In this document: positions 32,587-40,299 of the stretch, piece by piece
How the letters are laid out: every line of letters starts with the position of its first letter
Position numbering within the stretch: the first letter of the stretch is position 1
NCBI GenBank assembly: GCA_035935655.1
Contig: DASYWW010000040.1
Span: forward strand, 186,001-250,000
DNA: 64,000 nucleotides
Origin: Candidatus Bathyarchaeia archaeon
Lineage (GTDB): Archaea > Thermoproteota > Bathyarchaeia > 40CM-2-53-6
Direction of reading: 5' to 3'
Program-made: the position numbers and the translations under genes
The notes under the pieces: model-generated
Seen by the model: the letters and a program-made list of their open reading frames with translations, nothing else
Database searches by the model: none
What the model was told of the DNA's origin: nothing

Positions 32587-33891
32587 TTAGACTGAAGGTT
32601 GAATTGGGGGAGCTTTGGCCGCGATTCCCTTCATCCGTCTTCTCGCAATCCAGACGCCTGCCCCAATCAGAGCGATGGCTACTATTCCAAGAACACCATA
32701 CACCCACGGTAGCCATCCGGCGGAAAGCAGAGGGGATCTTGGCTGTCCTGGATTGCTGTTGCGAGGTCCGGCTCCACCATTTGTTTCGGAGGATCCTGAA
32801 CTGGATCCGCTCCCAGCGTTGGTTCCAGAGTTCGACCCTGAACTCGTCCGTGAGCCCGCACCTGAACCAGATCCCGAAGTCGACTGAGACCCACTGGTTT
32901 GAGACGGGCTTGTCTGGCTCATCGAATGGGTCAGGCTGACGGTGGTGCTAGCAAGCTTCAGCGCGGCCTGAATGTCAATGCCGAATTCTCTCATTAGCAT
33001 CGTCGGGCTAGACGCTGGAAGGCACGCGCTAGGCGAGATGGGCGTACTGCACGGGGTTGGCTGAATCGTTGTTTCTACTCCAAACCCAATGTGAATGTCT
33101 GCGTTCGCAGTGAGGAGGAGGTCACTGGCCTGGTCGTAGTTGAATGTGAAGGCCACTTCCGAGTTGTCGCGAATGGGAATCGATGATGTTGAGGTAGTTG
33201 CTGGCTCTGGAGGGATCAATGGCCGCGAGAGACTGTAGGCTAACGTCCATGCTGTTCGAGTTCCTAGGGTACCTCCGAGATCTACGCTTGATGCCCTTGT
33301 AACGTTTGTTGGGAGCACGAACACCGGAATTGTCTGATTGAGCTTGAGGGGTCCGTTCACCCACCACATAGTGTAGAGTGGTCGATTCATCATCGTGTTG
33401 TCGAGAATCGACATTGATGAGCTCCAACTGACACCCGTGGGCAAAATAGTAGCCATGTTGGTCTGAGCCATTTGGAGGGCTTGATCGATTTCCGGCACGA
33501 TAATTGGGAGGAGAGTAACTATTCTGGTAGCTAGGTTGACCGACTCGATGAAACTGCCCGAGCTGCGGGTGACGGAAGTGCTGAGGTCGCCGTAGGATAT
33601 CATGAGGTCTCGAGTGAGGTTCATGGATGCCGTGGTGCTATTGAGATCGGTCGCTGTCCAGCCGAGAGTTCCGTTGACGTCGATAGTCGAAGGCAGCGTC
33701 GCTATCATGGGGCATACGATCAGGCTGCTCGAAGATGAGGTTCCTACTCCGCAAGACTGGAGGAAAGAGATTGAGGCTGACAGATTGTAGATGGCCTGGT
33801 TCCCCTTTTGAAGGGAGGGAGCTGCACTCGCAGGAACCATAGCGAGAAGCAGTAACGCTAGGATTGCCAGTGTCAGACTCGTTCGCTTCAT
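32587..33891 (-). CDS. Secreted surface protein with Ser/Gly linker and C-terminal membrane anchor
   Basis: 434 residues: a signal peptide (LTLAILALLLLAMVPASAAP), about 290 residues of beta-rich ectodomain with Ser/Thr-rich and probable N-glycosylation sites (NLT, NST, NGT), a low-complexity linker of Ser, Gly and Asn (about residues 315-375), then one membrane helix (WVYGVLGIVAIALIGAGVWI) and a basic stop-transfer RRRMKG. The layout is that of archaeal S-layer-associated or pilin-independent surface proteins. I recognise no enzymatic domain. Confidence 0.65.
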   Translation of the reverse strand: MKRTSLTLAILALLLLAMVPASAAPSLQKGNQAIYNLSASISFLQSCGVGTSSSSSLIVCPMIATLPSTIDVNGTLGWTATDLNSTTASMNLTRDLMISYGDLSTSVTRSSGSFIESVNLATRIVTLLPIIVPEIDQALQMAQTNMATILPTGVSWSSSMSILDNTMMNRPLYTMWWVNGPLKLNQTIPVFVLPTNVTRASSVDLGGTLGTRTAWTLAYSLSRPLIPPEPATTSTSSIPIRDNSEVAFTFNYDQASDLLLTANADIHIGFGVETTIQPTPCSTPISPSACLPASSPTMLMREFGIDIQAALKLASTTVSLTHSMSQTSPSQTSGSQSTSGSGSGAGSRTSSGSNSGTNAGSGSSSGSSETNGGAGPRNSNPGQPRSPLLSAGWLPWVYGVLGIVAIALIGAGVWIARRRMKGIAAKAPPIQPSV

Positions 33892-34001
33892 GTTTCTCGA
33901 GACAGTAATCGTACACTATGTCTCGTAAAAAGAGTTAACGGTTTCTCACGGTTGAACCCGGTCATTCTCGAAGTCTGTGAATCGTCCGTTGAAGTGTGGC
34001 T

Positions 34002-35003
34002 CTACGGGAATTTGGGAGAAAGCGCACCAGCAGGGCATGCATCAATGCACGCCATGCAAAGGATGCACTCAGAGTCGTTGAACTTCTTCCAATCAAGATC
34101 CAAGATTGGGATCTGCATGGGGCATGCCGTTTCGCATTCTTTGCAGTTTGAGCATTTGATCGGGTCGCGGTGCATTCCGAGCAGGCTGTTCTTTTGGAAG
34201 ACTGCCATGATCCCTCCGACCGGGCAGATGTACCGGCACCAGAATCTCGGGATTCGCCATGCTGCGTAGATGAATCCTATCAGGATGAGAATGTTGATCC
34301 ACGTAAGTGCCGATATGCTTCCTAGCCCGGATCCAATAGTGGCTGCTGAGATGTCAGATATTTGAGCGGTGGCCAGAAATCTCCAGGAGCGAGCAAGTAG
34401 CACCGGTAGAGTTCCGAAGAGGGTGCCATCAGGAGTTATTGCAATGAAGAGCCCGGATGCAAAGTCGGTTCCAAGACTTTGCTGGTAGTCGGATCCGACT
34501 CCATAGTAGAGTGCGATAGCTAGCGTACCGCTGATCAAGAAAGTGATGCCAACAAGGACATACTTCAAACGTATCCAGTATTCGTGTGTACGTGACTGGA
34601 CCGAATCGACTCTTCCCTTAACCCCTGTAATGACATCTTGAAGGAATCCGACTGGGCAAATCCAACCGCACATGAACCGTCCTAGAACTGCTCCAACCAC
34701 GAACATTATGCCGATGGGCAACCAGGGAAAAATTGCTTGAGACAGGAGAAGCGTGGTCGCGTCCAGAGTTGAACCGACCGTGCCCTGCGCTTTGACACTA
34801 GCAACGACCGGGAGTACGACCCAAGATCTCGCTCCGTTGAATGCAGGAATCAAGCGAGCGAGAGCAACACCGGCGAATAGTAGGAAGAAGCTTAATTGTA
34901 CGATAGCTCTGATTGGCCAGTAGTAGATTCTCCCTCGCCGCAACATCAGCCATGTTCGTTTGCCGATGCCGAGTTTCGATTCGCTTGATGCGACGGGTTG
35001 CAT
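34002..35003 (-). CDS. Membrane polyferredoxin (NosR/NapH/CcoG-like 4Fe-4S protein)
   Basis: 333 residues with about five membrane helices, two CxxxCP motifs on the cytosolic side (CGWICPVGF and CRYICPVGG), and two C-terminal 4Fe-4S sites (CSNCKECETACP, CILCMACIDACP). Relatives move electrons between the quinone pool and a partner, or help copper/cofactor assembly of oxidases (CcoG, NosR). Its location just before the Rieske/cytochrome b operon supports a link with respiration. It follows a 41-residue membrane peptide gene by 13 bp. Confidence 0.85.
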   Translation of the reverse strand: MQPVASSESKLGIGKRTWLMLRRGRIYYWPIRAIVQLSFFLLFAGVALARLIPAFNGARSWVVLPVVASVKAQGTVGSTLDATTLLLSQAIFPWLPIGIMFVVGAVLGRFMCGWICPVGFLQDVITGVKGRVDSVQSRTHEYWIRLKYVLVGITFLISGTLAIALYYGVGSDYQQSLGTDFASGLFIAITPDGTLFGTLPVLLARSWRFLATAQISDISAATIGSGLGSISALTWINILILIGFIYAAWRIPRFWCRYICPVGGIMAVFQKNSLLGMHRDPIKCSNCKECETACPMQIPILDLDWKKFNDSECILCMACIDACPAGALSPKFP

Positions 35004-35016
35004 TGGGAAGTCTAGC

Positions 35017-35142
35017 CTAACCGATGAAGGGAACGAACGAACGGACTAATCGCTGGATGGCAGTCCATTGTTCTGAGTAGACACCCAGCATCATTGCTGC
35101 GAGACCTAAGAAGAGTGTAAGAGTTGCAATGACGCGATTCAA
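35017..35142 (-). CDS. 41-residue single-span membrane peptide
   Basis: TTG at 35142 opens a 41-residue frame: NRVIATLTLFLGLAAMMLGV (membrane span), then YSEQWTAIQRLVRSFVPFIG (amphipathic). A Shine-Dalgarno GGTGATC ends 4-5 nt before the TTG, and a TATA element near 35200 is suitably placed. The stop is 13 bp before the polyferredoxin ATG, so both are on one transcript. It resembles small accessory subunits of respiratory complexes in size and topology; no family recognised. Confidence 0.6.
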   Translation of the reverse strand: MNRVIATLTLFLGLAAMMLGVYSEQWTAIQRLVRSFVPFIG

Positions 35143-35195
35143 ATTGGATCACCATGGCTCGGCGAATCAGTTTGGCATTCCCCGAGTCGCCGTAG

Positions 35196-35204
35196 TTATA
35201 TTGT
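35196..35204 (-). promoter_or_regulatory. TATA element of the membrane peptide/polyferredoxin operon
   Basis: AGTTATATT as read on the plus strand; AATATAACT on the minus strand, about 58 bp before the TTG at 35142, implying a leader of about 30 nt that contains the GGTGATC ribosome site. Confidence 0.45.
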
Positions 35205-35252
35205 TTCCGAAGACTATTTTCACGTCTGTTGTCTGCGTATGATATAGACAAG

Positions 35253-35263
35253 TCTTTAATAGC
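35253..35263 (+). promoter_or_regulatory. TATA element of the Rieske-cytochrome b operon
   Basis: TCTTTAATAGC, predicting transcription from about 35283. A GGAGG ribosome site follows at about 35301. Confidence 0.45.
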
Positions 35264-35313
35264 GTGGAAACGAACCGAGCGAAAATTATTCTTGAGCAAC
35301 GGAGGACATGTTC

Positions 35314-36030
35314 ATGGACGATAAGAAGCCTAGTGCGTCCACGACCTCTACGCCGCCTCCTTCCGCGACACAACAATCGGCTCCACCTCCCGCAGCGGCG
35401 CCAGTGAAGGGTCCTCTTATCTCACGAAGGAGATTCCTCCAAGGAGCACTCGCCGCCTCGACTATACTAGCTGCAGCTTCAGTCGGCGCCTCAGGCCAAA
35501 TACTGGGACCACAAGTCCCTACCCCGCTTCCTCCCCAGGTCATCGGGAATTGGTACTCCCTCAACAAGCAATATCTGAACGTAAAGGATACCCCGACGAT
35601 TAATGGAGGGCTGTACGACGAGAGCCAATACTCGCAGTTTTTCTATTGGCCCTATGACTCGTCTGTCAGCCCATACTACAAGAACGTGTTGGCGCGGCTC
35701 CCCGACACAGACCCCTCCGGTAAACCCTTGGTAAACCCTCTTTATCCCACCGACCCCATGCGGTCGCATCTAGTTGCTTTCAATACCACTTGCGTGCACC
35801 TGAGATGCCTCGTCAACCCAATTTATTCCGGGAACCCAGGCTCCGGAGAATTTAGGCTCCAATGTCCATGCCACGGTAGCCAGTACCGACTAGTGGACGC
35901 CGTCCCTGTTGCAGGGCCCGCATTCGACCTAGGGCTGAATCCGCTGCCCCAAGTCGAACTATCAGTTGACTCATCCGGGAACATAAGCGCGACAGCAATG
36001 AGGGGAACACCAGGAATTGGCCGCACCTAG
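35314..36030 (+). CDS. Rieske iron-sulfur protein
   Basis: 238 residues from ATG 35314, chosen because GGAGG is 8 nt upstream; ATG 35308 is only 2 nt from it. A Pro/Ser-rich N-terminus leads to a twin-arginine signal/anchor SRRRFLQGALAASTILAAAS. The 2Fe-2S site is CVHLRC and CPCHGSQY, with both His and four Cys (two for the disulfide) present; the first box has Arg where Gly is usual. Such proteins take electrons from quinol in bc1/b6f-type complexes. Its stop overlaps the cytochrome b start by 14 bp. Confidence 0.93.
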   Translation: MDDKKPSASTTSTPPPSATQQSAPPPAAAPVKGPLISRRRFLQGALAASTILAAASVGASGQILGPQVPTPLPPQVIGNWYSLNKQYLNVKDTPTINGGLYDESQYSQFFYWPYDSSVSPYYKNVLARLPDTDPSGKPLVNPLYPTDPMRSHLVAFNTTCVHLRCLVNPIYSGNPGSGEFRLQCPCHGSQYRLVDAVPVAGPAFDLGLNPLPQVELSVDSSGNISATAMRGTPGIGRT

Positions 36031-37447
36031 CAACAAGAAGAAACGGGTCCTCGACCCAATCATTGCCCTCCTTCAGTGGACATGGGAGAGGCTTGAACGG
36101 ACACTCCTCCTCGGCCTAAAGATCGTATTTCCTTCCCGGTTCATCAGCCCACTCGGCTTTCTGGGAATGCTCACCGTAATCGTGTTCATCATACTCGGCG
36201 TCACCGGAGCGCTTCTGCTCTTCCATTTCACCCCGTTCTTCGGAAACTGTCCACCAGCTGTTAACGCTTCGAGCTATATTCCATCATCAACATGCAACCA
36301 AGCCTACAATAGCGTCCAATCGATCAATAACAATGTTGCATGGGGATCGATTATCCGGAATATCCACTACCATGCTTCCAACGCCATGGTTCTTCTTGCG
36401 GTAATGCACATGTTCTATCAATATTTTGGTGGAAGATACAAGCTCAGGTACGAGATACTGTGGGTAACCGGAATAGTTCTCGGCGTTGTCACAGTGATCG
36501 AGGCTTATACGGGATACGACCTGATATTCAATATTCGAGGTCAGTTGGCGATCAACATTGGACAGACTCTCACTTACTATAGCCCGGTGATCGGTGCGAA
36601 TCTGGCTCAGATAATATTCGGCTTCAGTTTCAACGATTTAGCAATCCGATTTTACGCTTTCCATGTCTTCATCATCCCAATAATCATGCTTGCCATTATG
36701 GCTGTCCATCTGCCAAGAAATCTAGTGCTAGACATCCCCGTCGCATCTGCGATTACAGGAGTGATCCTGATCATGGGGGGATTATTCCCAGTGGACGTCG
36801 GCGTGCGATATGATCCGAATTTGGCTACTCAAATAACATTTCCAGAATGGTACTTCACCAGCCTTTACGCCTTCATCAGAGTTCACGGGTTGAACCCGTT
36901 CATCGCAGGCGCAATAATCCCTGCCATATTCGTCCTCATCTTTCTCGTCGCTCCATTCTTTGACCGTGGGAGGAAAATTGCGATGATCGACAGACCATTC
37001 TGGGTGGCGCTAGGCGTTGCGTCGCTTGGGCAGATTGCGATAGTGACGGTGTGGGGTTTCAGGGCAGCTAACCCCCTTGTGGCGTTACACAACGAGAATC
37101 AGCTTGTCATCGATCCCACTCCATTTGCTGGCTCTTTACTAATCGCTACTGCGATAGCGTATGGTTCAGTCTACGCCTTTGCCCGTTGGAGGCGCGCCAA
37201 GATAGATCAGTTGAGAGCGGCAAAGAAGCCCCTGCCCTTCAGGAAACTGCCGCCTTACATGTTTTCGAAAAGCGAAGTTTACTCCTTGGTTGGAGGATTG
37301 CTTCTATTGCAGGGCTTCCTCGATCTTGCAATCTTCCGGGCCCTACTCGACAACCTCAACAACCTCGTACTGCTCGAGATCGGGATGGTCCTAGTCGCCT
37401 TCGCCGCGACGGTTCATATATACAGAGTGGCAAACCAAGCCAAGTGA
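36017..37447 (+). CDS. Cytochrome b of a bc-type quinol-oxidising complex
   Basis: 476 residues, about 12 membrane helices, one polypeptide covering both N- and C-terminal halves. Heme ligands: His pairs in NIHYHASNAMVLLAVMH (13 residues between) and FHVFIIPIIMLAIMAVH (14 between, a spacing known from cytochrome b6). The quinol-site motif is FPEWYFTSLYAF. Starts at TTG 36017 inside the Rieske gene. It corresponds in role to SoxG/SoxC-type cytochromes. Confidence 0.93.
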   Translation: MAAPSNKKKRVLDPIIALLQWTWERLERTLLLGLKIVFPSRFISPLGFLGMLTVIVFIILGVTGALLLFHFTPFFGNCPPAVNASSYIPSSTCNQAYNSVQSINNNVAWGSIIRNIHYHASNAMVLLAVMHMFYQYFGGRYKLRYEILWVTGIVLGVVTVIEAYTGYDLIFNIRGQLAINIGQTLTYYSPVIGANLAQIIFGFSFNDLAIRFYAFHVFIIPIIMLAIMAVHLPRNLVLDIPVASAITGVILIMGGLFPVDVGVRYDPNLATQITFPEWYFTSLYAFIRVHGLNPFIAGAIIPAIFVLIFLVAPFFDRGRKIAMIDRPFWVALGVASLGQIAIVTVWGFRAANPLVALHNENQLVIDPTPFAGSLLIATAIAYGSVYAFARWRRAKIDQLRAAKKPLPFRKLPPYMFSKSEVYSLVGGLLLLQGFLDLAIFRALLDNLNNLVLLEIGMVLVAFAATVHIYRVANQAK

Positions 37448-37457
37448 TTGACCGATC

Positions 37458-38033
37458 GTGCAGGTTCCAAAGCGACACCTACCAGTTGTCGGATTGCTCG
37501 GTCTGATAGTTATCGCGGCCACCGGAGGGACGATTTACTACTATCAATTCCTGACCCCTCACTTAGTCTCACATGCTGAGCCAGTCCACAGACTAATCTT
37601 CATGACAGCCATTGTGCACGAGGAAGGCGGTTTCACCATCTCCAACACCGCATATCTCAACCAGACTACCCTTCCCAGCTACAGCCCCTCCACCGGGTAC
37701 AACCTCACAGGGGTCAAGTACCAAAATTACAAATCGAGCCCCAACGATAACAAGACAGTATACGCAAACAGTGGGGACACGCTCACATTCTATTTCTATG
37801 GAGAAAACGCTACTCACACGGCACCGCTTTTTTCTGATCATCACTCCTTCGTACTTGACGTCATGCCGACACCTGTCACGGTCTTAGACGGACAATTGGG
37901 AGGCAACATTTTCTTCAAATCATGGTATTCAGTGACCTTCAAAATCAACGGTTCGGGTGTGTACGAGTTCAGATGCCTCGTACCTTGTAGCGGTGAGCAC
38001 TCGCTAATGTTTGGAAATATCGTTGCAGCGTAA
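37458..38033 (+). CDS. CuA-type cupredoxin (oxidase subunit II-like), membrane anchored
   Basis: 191 residues: one N-terminal helix (LPVVGLLGLIVIAATGGTIY), a beta-sandwich domain, and a C-terminal CuA site CLVPCSGEHSLM, with the upstream His in FSDHHSFVLDV. All six usual CuA ligands can be placed, but the Glu between the two Cys (a Mg ligand in oxidases) is replaced (CLVPC). Only one membrane helix is seen, unlike the two of standard subunit II. It may be an electron carrier in the Rieske/cytochrome b complex, like SoxH, or the subunit II of a second oxidase. Start GTG 37458. Confidence 0.8.
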   Translation: MQVPKRHLPVVGLLGLIVIAATGGTIYYYQFLTPHLVSHAEPVHRLIFMTAIVHEEGGFTISNTAYLNQTTLPSYSPSTGYNLTGVKYQNYKSSPNDNKTVYANSGDTLTFYFYGENATHTAPLFSDHHSFVLDVMPTPVTVLDGQLGGNIFFKSWYSVTFKINGSGVYEFRCLVPCSGEHSLMFGNIVAA

Positions 38034-38958
38034 GACGGCTGAACTCACCCTCCAACGCGAAGTTGAAACCTCGACGAAGAATCGCGTTCTGACCTATTAC
38101 GAGTACACGAAGCCGAAAATCTGGTATCTTCTAGTTTTCACCTCTCTGACTGCAACATTTGTCGCCTCAAACCTCGTTTCGACCGGCCTTTCCCCGATCA
38201 AATGGGTCGTCGCAGCTCTAGCGATAGCTTCAGGCTGCGCAGGTTGCAACGCCCTCACAAACTACAACGACAGAGACATAGATGCAGTCATGAACCGTAC
38301 AAAGCACCGTCCGCTGCCAAGCGGAAGACTCACCGCTGCGGCAGGACTCCGATTCGGACTCTCTCTCATCACAATATCCATCCTGCTGTCATTCACCCTA
38401 AACCTCCTTTCAGTTCTATGGATGGCTCTTGGAGTTCTCGATAATGTCGGGGTTTACAGCTTGTGGCTGAAACGACGTAGCGCATTGAACATCCTCCTCG
38501 GAGGGTTTAGCGGCGGGCTGCCAGTTCTCTTCGGCTGGTCGGCCGCAACGCCCGGTCCAATCGGGAGCATCGCTCTACTTCCAGTCCTCATGGCCGGTCT
38601 TGTGTTCCTCTGGATTCCGATTCACATATGGTTCCTCGCTGTCACCTATCGCACGGACTACGCGAAAGTCGGGGTCCCAATGCTCCCGGTAGTAATTGGA
38701 ACTGTGCCAGCCATCCGACTGATAGTAATCTTCTCGATGATTTTCATCCCATTTTCCCTTGGAGTCTATCTACTCGGTCACTTCGGTCTCGTTTATGGTC
38801 TGGTCGCACTTGTGGGTGGACTGGTGAATCTGATTGGAAGCGTATGGGTCCTTTACAAGCCCACGGAGGCGAATGCCTGGAAGATGTTCAAGATCTCGAG
38901 CCCCTATCTCTTCCTGCTCTTCCTGGCAATGATACTAGATGTTGCGCTTAGGGCTTAG
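38011..38958 (+). CDS. ctaB: Protoheme IX farnesyltransferase (heme O synthase)
   Basis: 315 residues of a UbiA-type prenyltransferase that attaches farnesyl to heme B for oxidase hemes. The first Asp-rich motif is NALTNYNDRDIDAVMNRTKH, followed by RPLPSGRLTAAAGLRFG; the second is AVTYRTDYAKVGVPMLP. About nine membrane helices. TTG at 38011 overlaps the CuA gene by 23 bp; TTG at 38023 is an alternative. Ends 4 bp into the reductase gene on the other strand. Confidence 0.92.
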   Translation: MEISLQRKTAELTLQREVETSTKNRVLTYYEYTKPKIWYLLVFTSLTATFVASNLVSTGLSPIKWVVAALAIASGCAGCNALTNYNDRDIDAVMNRTKHRPLPSGRLTAAAGLRFGLSLITISILLSFTLNLLSVLWMALGVLDNVGVYSLWLKRRSALNILLGGFSGGLPVLFGWSAATPGPIGSIALLPVLMAGLVFLWIPIHIWFLAVTYRTDYAKVGVPMLPVVIGTVPAIRLIVIFSMIFIPFSLGVYLLGHFGLVYGLVALVGGLVNLIGSVWVLYKPTEANAWKMFKISSPYLFLLFLAMILDVALRA

Positions 38959-40133
38959 GCCAGTAGTCGCATGAATGTTCCCATTCCACCGGGTATCTGG
39001 CACATTATCACATCGGCAATCCTCTTCGTGCCCATTATTCGGAGCATAAGGTCGAAGAGAAATCCGTGGGCCATGACTCTGTCTGACGCTTGACGCATCA
39101 ACTTGGAATTCTCCATCTCCAAGCCAATCTGCTCCTTCCAAGCGGCCTCATAACTCGACAATGGAGTTTGACGCTCAAAATAGTTGACCGCCGCCTCCGC
39201 CGCCAAGTCTCCTGTAATCAGAGCGGTCTGTATTCCGCCACCGTTAGTGGGCATGACCATTCCGGCAGCGTCGCCAACTGCCATGACGCGATCAGAATAG
39301 GTCCGCGAAAGAGGTCCGTCTACTGGTAGGCTGTCCCCGATCATCGAGGCCTTGTTCCCCCCAATCAATCGTTTGGAGGCCACAGTGTTCTTCTCGATGA
39401 ACCCGGTGAGGAGATCTCGTATTTGCCAATCTCGCCTGACGTACGGTTCCCTGATCCCGATCCCGACGTTCGCTCGTCCGTGTCCCTTAGGAATTATCCA
39501 TCCGTACCCACCAGGTGAGTATCGAGGGTCCATGTACATCTCGGCGACATCCTGCTCAACATTCAGATCCGTCATCAGATACTCGATGTTCGTTGCTACC
39601 GCGTAGGGACCCGCGTAAGCTCTTTCTGGCAGACCGGCTCTCTCCGCCGTCTCGCTCGGATAGCCATCTGCTGCAATGATGACATTCCCATGAACCGACT
39701 TTTCCCGTGTCGGTCCAACCCAACCACCCTGTTCATCCGGAAAATAGTGGGCTTGTACCCCAACGTCAATATCCGCCCCGTGGGTTCGAGCAATATCGGC
39801 CAAGTGACTCTCAAAGATATGACGATCGAGAATATAGGCCCCGAATGGAAACTCAAACTCGTGTCCCTTCGGACTTATTAGGCGAATGGAACGACAGGTT
39901 GTGTCGACAGACTCTGGTGGCGCGTCGATAACGTCGAGGTTCTTGACTCTTGGAACAAGCTTCTCCATTTCTGCTTTGACCGGAAAATATTCGCCGCACC
40001 TGACCGGTGTGCCGAGAATTTTCTTTTTCTCAAAGACCTTCACTTTCAGGCCTTTCTTTGACAGATGGACTGCCGCAGAGAGGCCGCCTGGGCCCCCGCC
40101 GACGATTACAACGTCATATTTGCCTCCGTTCAA
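38955..40133 (-). CDS. Geranylgeranyl reductase family flavoprotein
   Basis: 392 residues. FAD-binding VVIVGGGPGGLSAAVHLSKK, then the family motif LGTPVRCGEYFP, GYGWIIPKGHGRANVGIGIR and the second flavin motif VMAVGDAAGMVMPTNGGGIQ. These enzymes saturate the isoprenoid chains of archaeal lipids (digeranylgeranylglycerophospholipid reductase) or of quinones. Given the respiratory neighbours, menaquinone or caldariellaquinone side-chain reduction is also possible. Divergent from the pyrophosphatase. Confidence 0.88.
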   Translation of the reverse strand: MNGGKYDVVIVGGGPGGLSAAVHLSKKGLKVKVFEKKKILGTPVRCGEYFPVKAEMEKLVPRVKNLDVIDAPPESVDTTCRSIRLISPKGHEFEFPFGAYILDRHIFESHLADIARTHGADIDVGVQAHYFPDEQGGWVGPTREKSVHGNVIIAADGYPSETAERAGLPERAYAGPYAVATNIEYLMTDLNVEQDVAEMYMDPRYSPGGYGWIIPKGHGRANVGIGIREPYVRRDWQIRDLLTGFIEKNTVASKRLIGGNKASMIGDSLPVDGPLSRTYSDRVMAVGDAAGMVMPTNGGGIQTALITGDLAAEAAVNYFERQTPLSSYEAAWKEQIGLEMENSKLMRQASDRVMAHGFLFDLMLRIMGTKRIADVIMCQIPGGMGTFMRLLA

Positions 40134-40231
40134 ATCGTCAGCTCTTCTCCTAGGTATTCGAAGTGAAACGTTGGTAGAAGTGATTTATGGGTTTGGCCCG
40201 GTTCACACTTGTTCATGCGATCCAGTGAATA

Positions 40232-40240
40232 GATTTATAA
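40232..40240 (+). promoter_or_regulatory. TATA box of the membrane pyrophosphatase gene
   Basis: GATTTATAA, about 64 bp before the TTG at 40300, giving a leader near 38 nt. Confidence 0.5.
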
Positions 40241-40299
40241 TCCGCGCGGGAGGGTTGACGGAAATTCCATAGTTTGAAAAAATAGCAGGAACCAAAAAC

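Noticed and set aside
35012-35299. 95-residue minus-strand frame before the polyferredoxin
   Set aside because: It covers the TATA elements and overlaps the better supported 41-residue peptide in a different frame.
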